Shown: positions 63,956 to 64,000 of the stretch, in pieces
Numbering within the stretch: the stretch's first letter is position 1
How the letters are laid out: every line of letters starts with the position of its first letter
Assembly: GCA_028279985.1 (NCBI GenBank)
Contig: JANQMR010000007.1
Span: forward strand, 51,119 to 115,118
Reading direction: 5' to 3'
Origin: Woeseiaceae bacterium
GTDB lineage: Bacteria > Pseudomonadota > Gammaproteobacteria > Steroidobacterales > Woeseiaceae
Length of the DNA stretch: 64,000 nt
Notes under the pieces: model-generated
What the model was told of the DNA's origin: nothing
Seen by the model: the letters and a program-made list of their open reading frames with translations, nothing else
Databases searched by the model: none
Position numbers and translations under genes: made by a program

Positions 63956-64000
63956 ATGACCATCGCCCGCAAACACCAGATCAGCCTGGACCATACCCCC
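63956..64000 (+). CDS. Y1-type (IS200/REP-associated) transposase, first 15 codons only
   Basis: The ATG at 63956 opens MTIARKHQISLDHTP, which runs off the window. This N-terminus resembles single-strand transposases of the Y1_Tnp family in gammaproteobacteria (ARxxQISL...TP, normally followed by a Y-Y-H-C/V segment). It follows the repeat-rich leader above. The identification rests on 15 residues and the repeats. Confidence 0.5.
   Translation, partial: MTIARKHQISLDHTP

Overview
The window is 64 kb of GC-rich chromosomal DNA from a gammaproteobacterium. The best evidence is the ordered block iscS - iscU-like - iscA - ndk - rlmN - pilW - rodZ - hisS - yfgM, which is the classic gammaproteobacterial order with several genes missing. 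Other housekeeping sets agree: queA-tgt-yajC-secD-secF, xerD-dsbC, a 1613-residue NAD-dependent glutamate dehydrogenase, ETF-ubiquinone oxidoreductase and an NAD(P)-linked fatty-acid degradation set. The lineage is inferred from gene order and protein resemblance only; a heterotrophic, aerobic or facultative, lipid-using member near the Xanthomonadales/Steroidobacterales/Woeseiales groups would fit.

Layout. 1-9.3 kb: translation, cell-shape, pilus and Fe-S genes on the minus strand, then suhB. 9.4-15 kb: preprotein translocase accessory genes (secF, secD, yajC) and queuosine genes (tgt, queA). 15-17.3 kb: an ECF sigma factor, membrane anti-sigma and double-PDZ envelope protein. A tRNA-Leu(CAA), a zinc-ribbon Nudix hydrolase, dsbC and xerD follow to 20 kb. 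20.4-26.9 kb: an acyltransferase, thiolase, SDR, ETF-QO, zapE and a MarR regulator. 27-35.9 kb: the giant glutamate dehydrogenase, gpmA, a gamma-carbonic anhydrase, tesB, a catalytically degenerate SDR and a MaoC hydratase. 36-39.7 kb: a compact molybdenum-cofactor cluster (mocA opposing moaA-moaC-mobA-moaD-moaE). 39.9-43.9 kb: a paired acyl-CoA dehydrogenase, a queuosine-precursor transporter and a SAM hydrolase. 44-50 kb: glnS flanked on both sides by toxin-antitoxin modules (DinJ/YafQ-type and MbcA-like/RES), then thrS. 50.2-53 kb: an unusual 936-residue protein joining two receiver-like domains, one transmembrane helix, TPR-like repeats and a TonB C-terminal domain. 53.2-60 kb: xdhC, an NhaC-type antiporter with a periplasmic N-terminal domain, gamma-glutamyltransferase, a Pit phosphate transporter and its DUF47 partner. 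60-64 kb: an EVE protein, queF, a ribA homologue, a tetR remnant, a flavodoxin-fold reductase, and the first codons of a Y1-type transposase behind a duplicated leader.

The most noteworthy items are (i) the REC-REC-TM-TPR-TonB fusion, (ii) a reduced isc operon whose IscU-like protein lacks two of the three cluster-ligand cysteines and which has no hscBA-fdx, (iii) an SDR that has lost all its catalytic residues, and (iv) a repeated habit of this genome: short tandem duplications (11-47 bp) at gene ends, several starting in the stop codon of a gene or ending at a start codon. Three dispersed 41-bp CTAG-headed repeats and two palindromic elements in convergent gaps add to the repeat load. No CRISPR array, prophage, rRNA or origin was seen.
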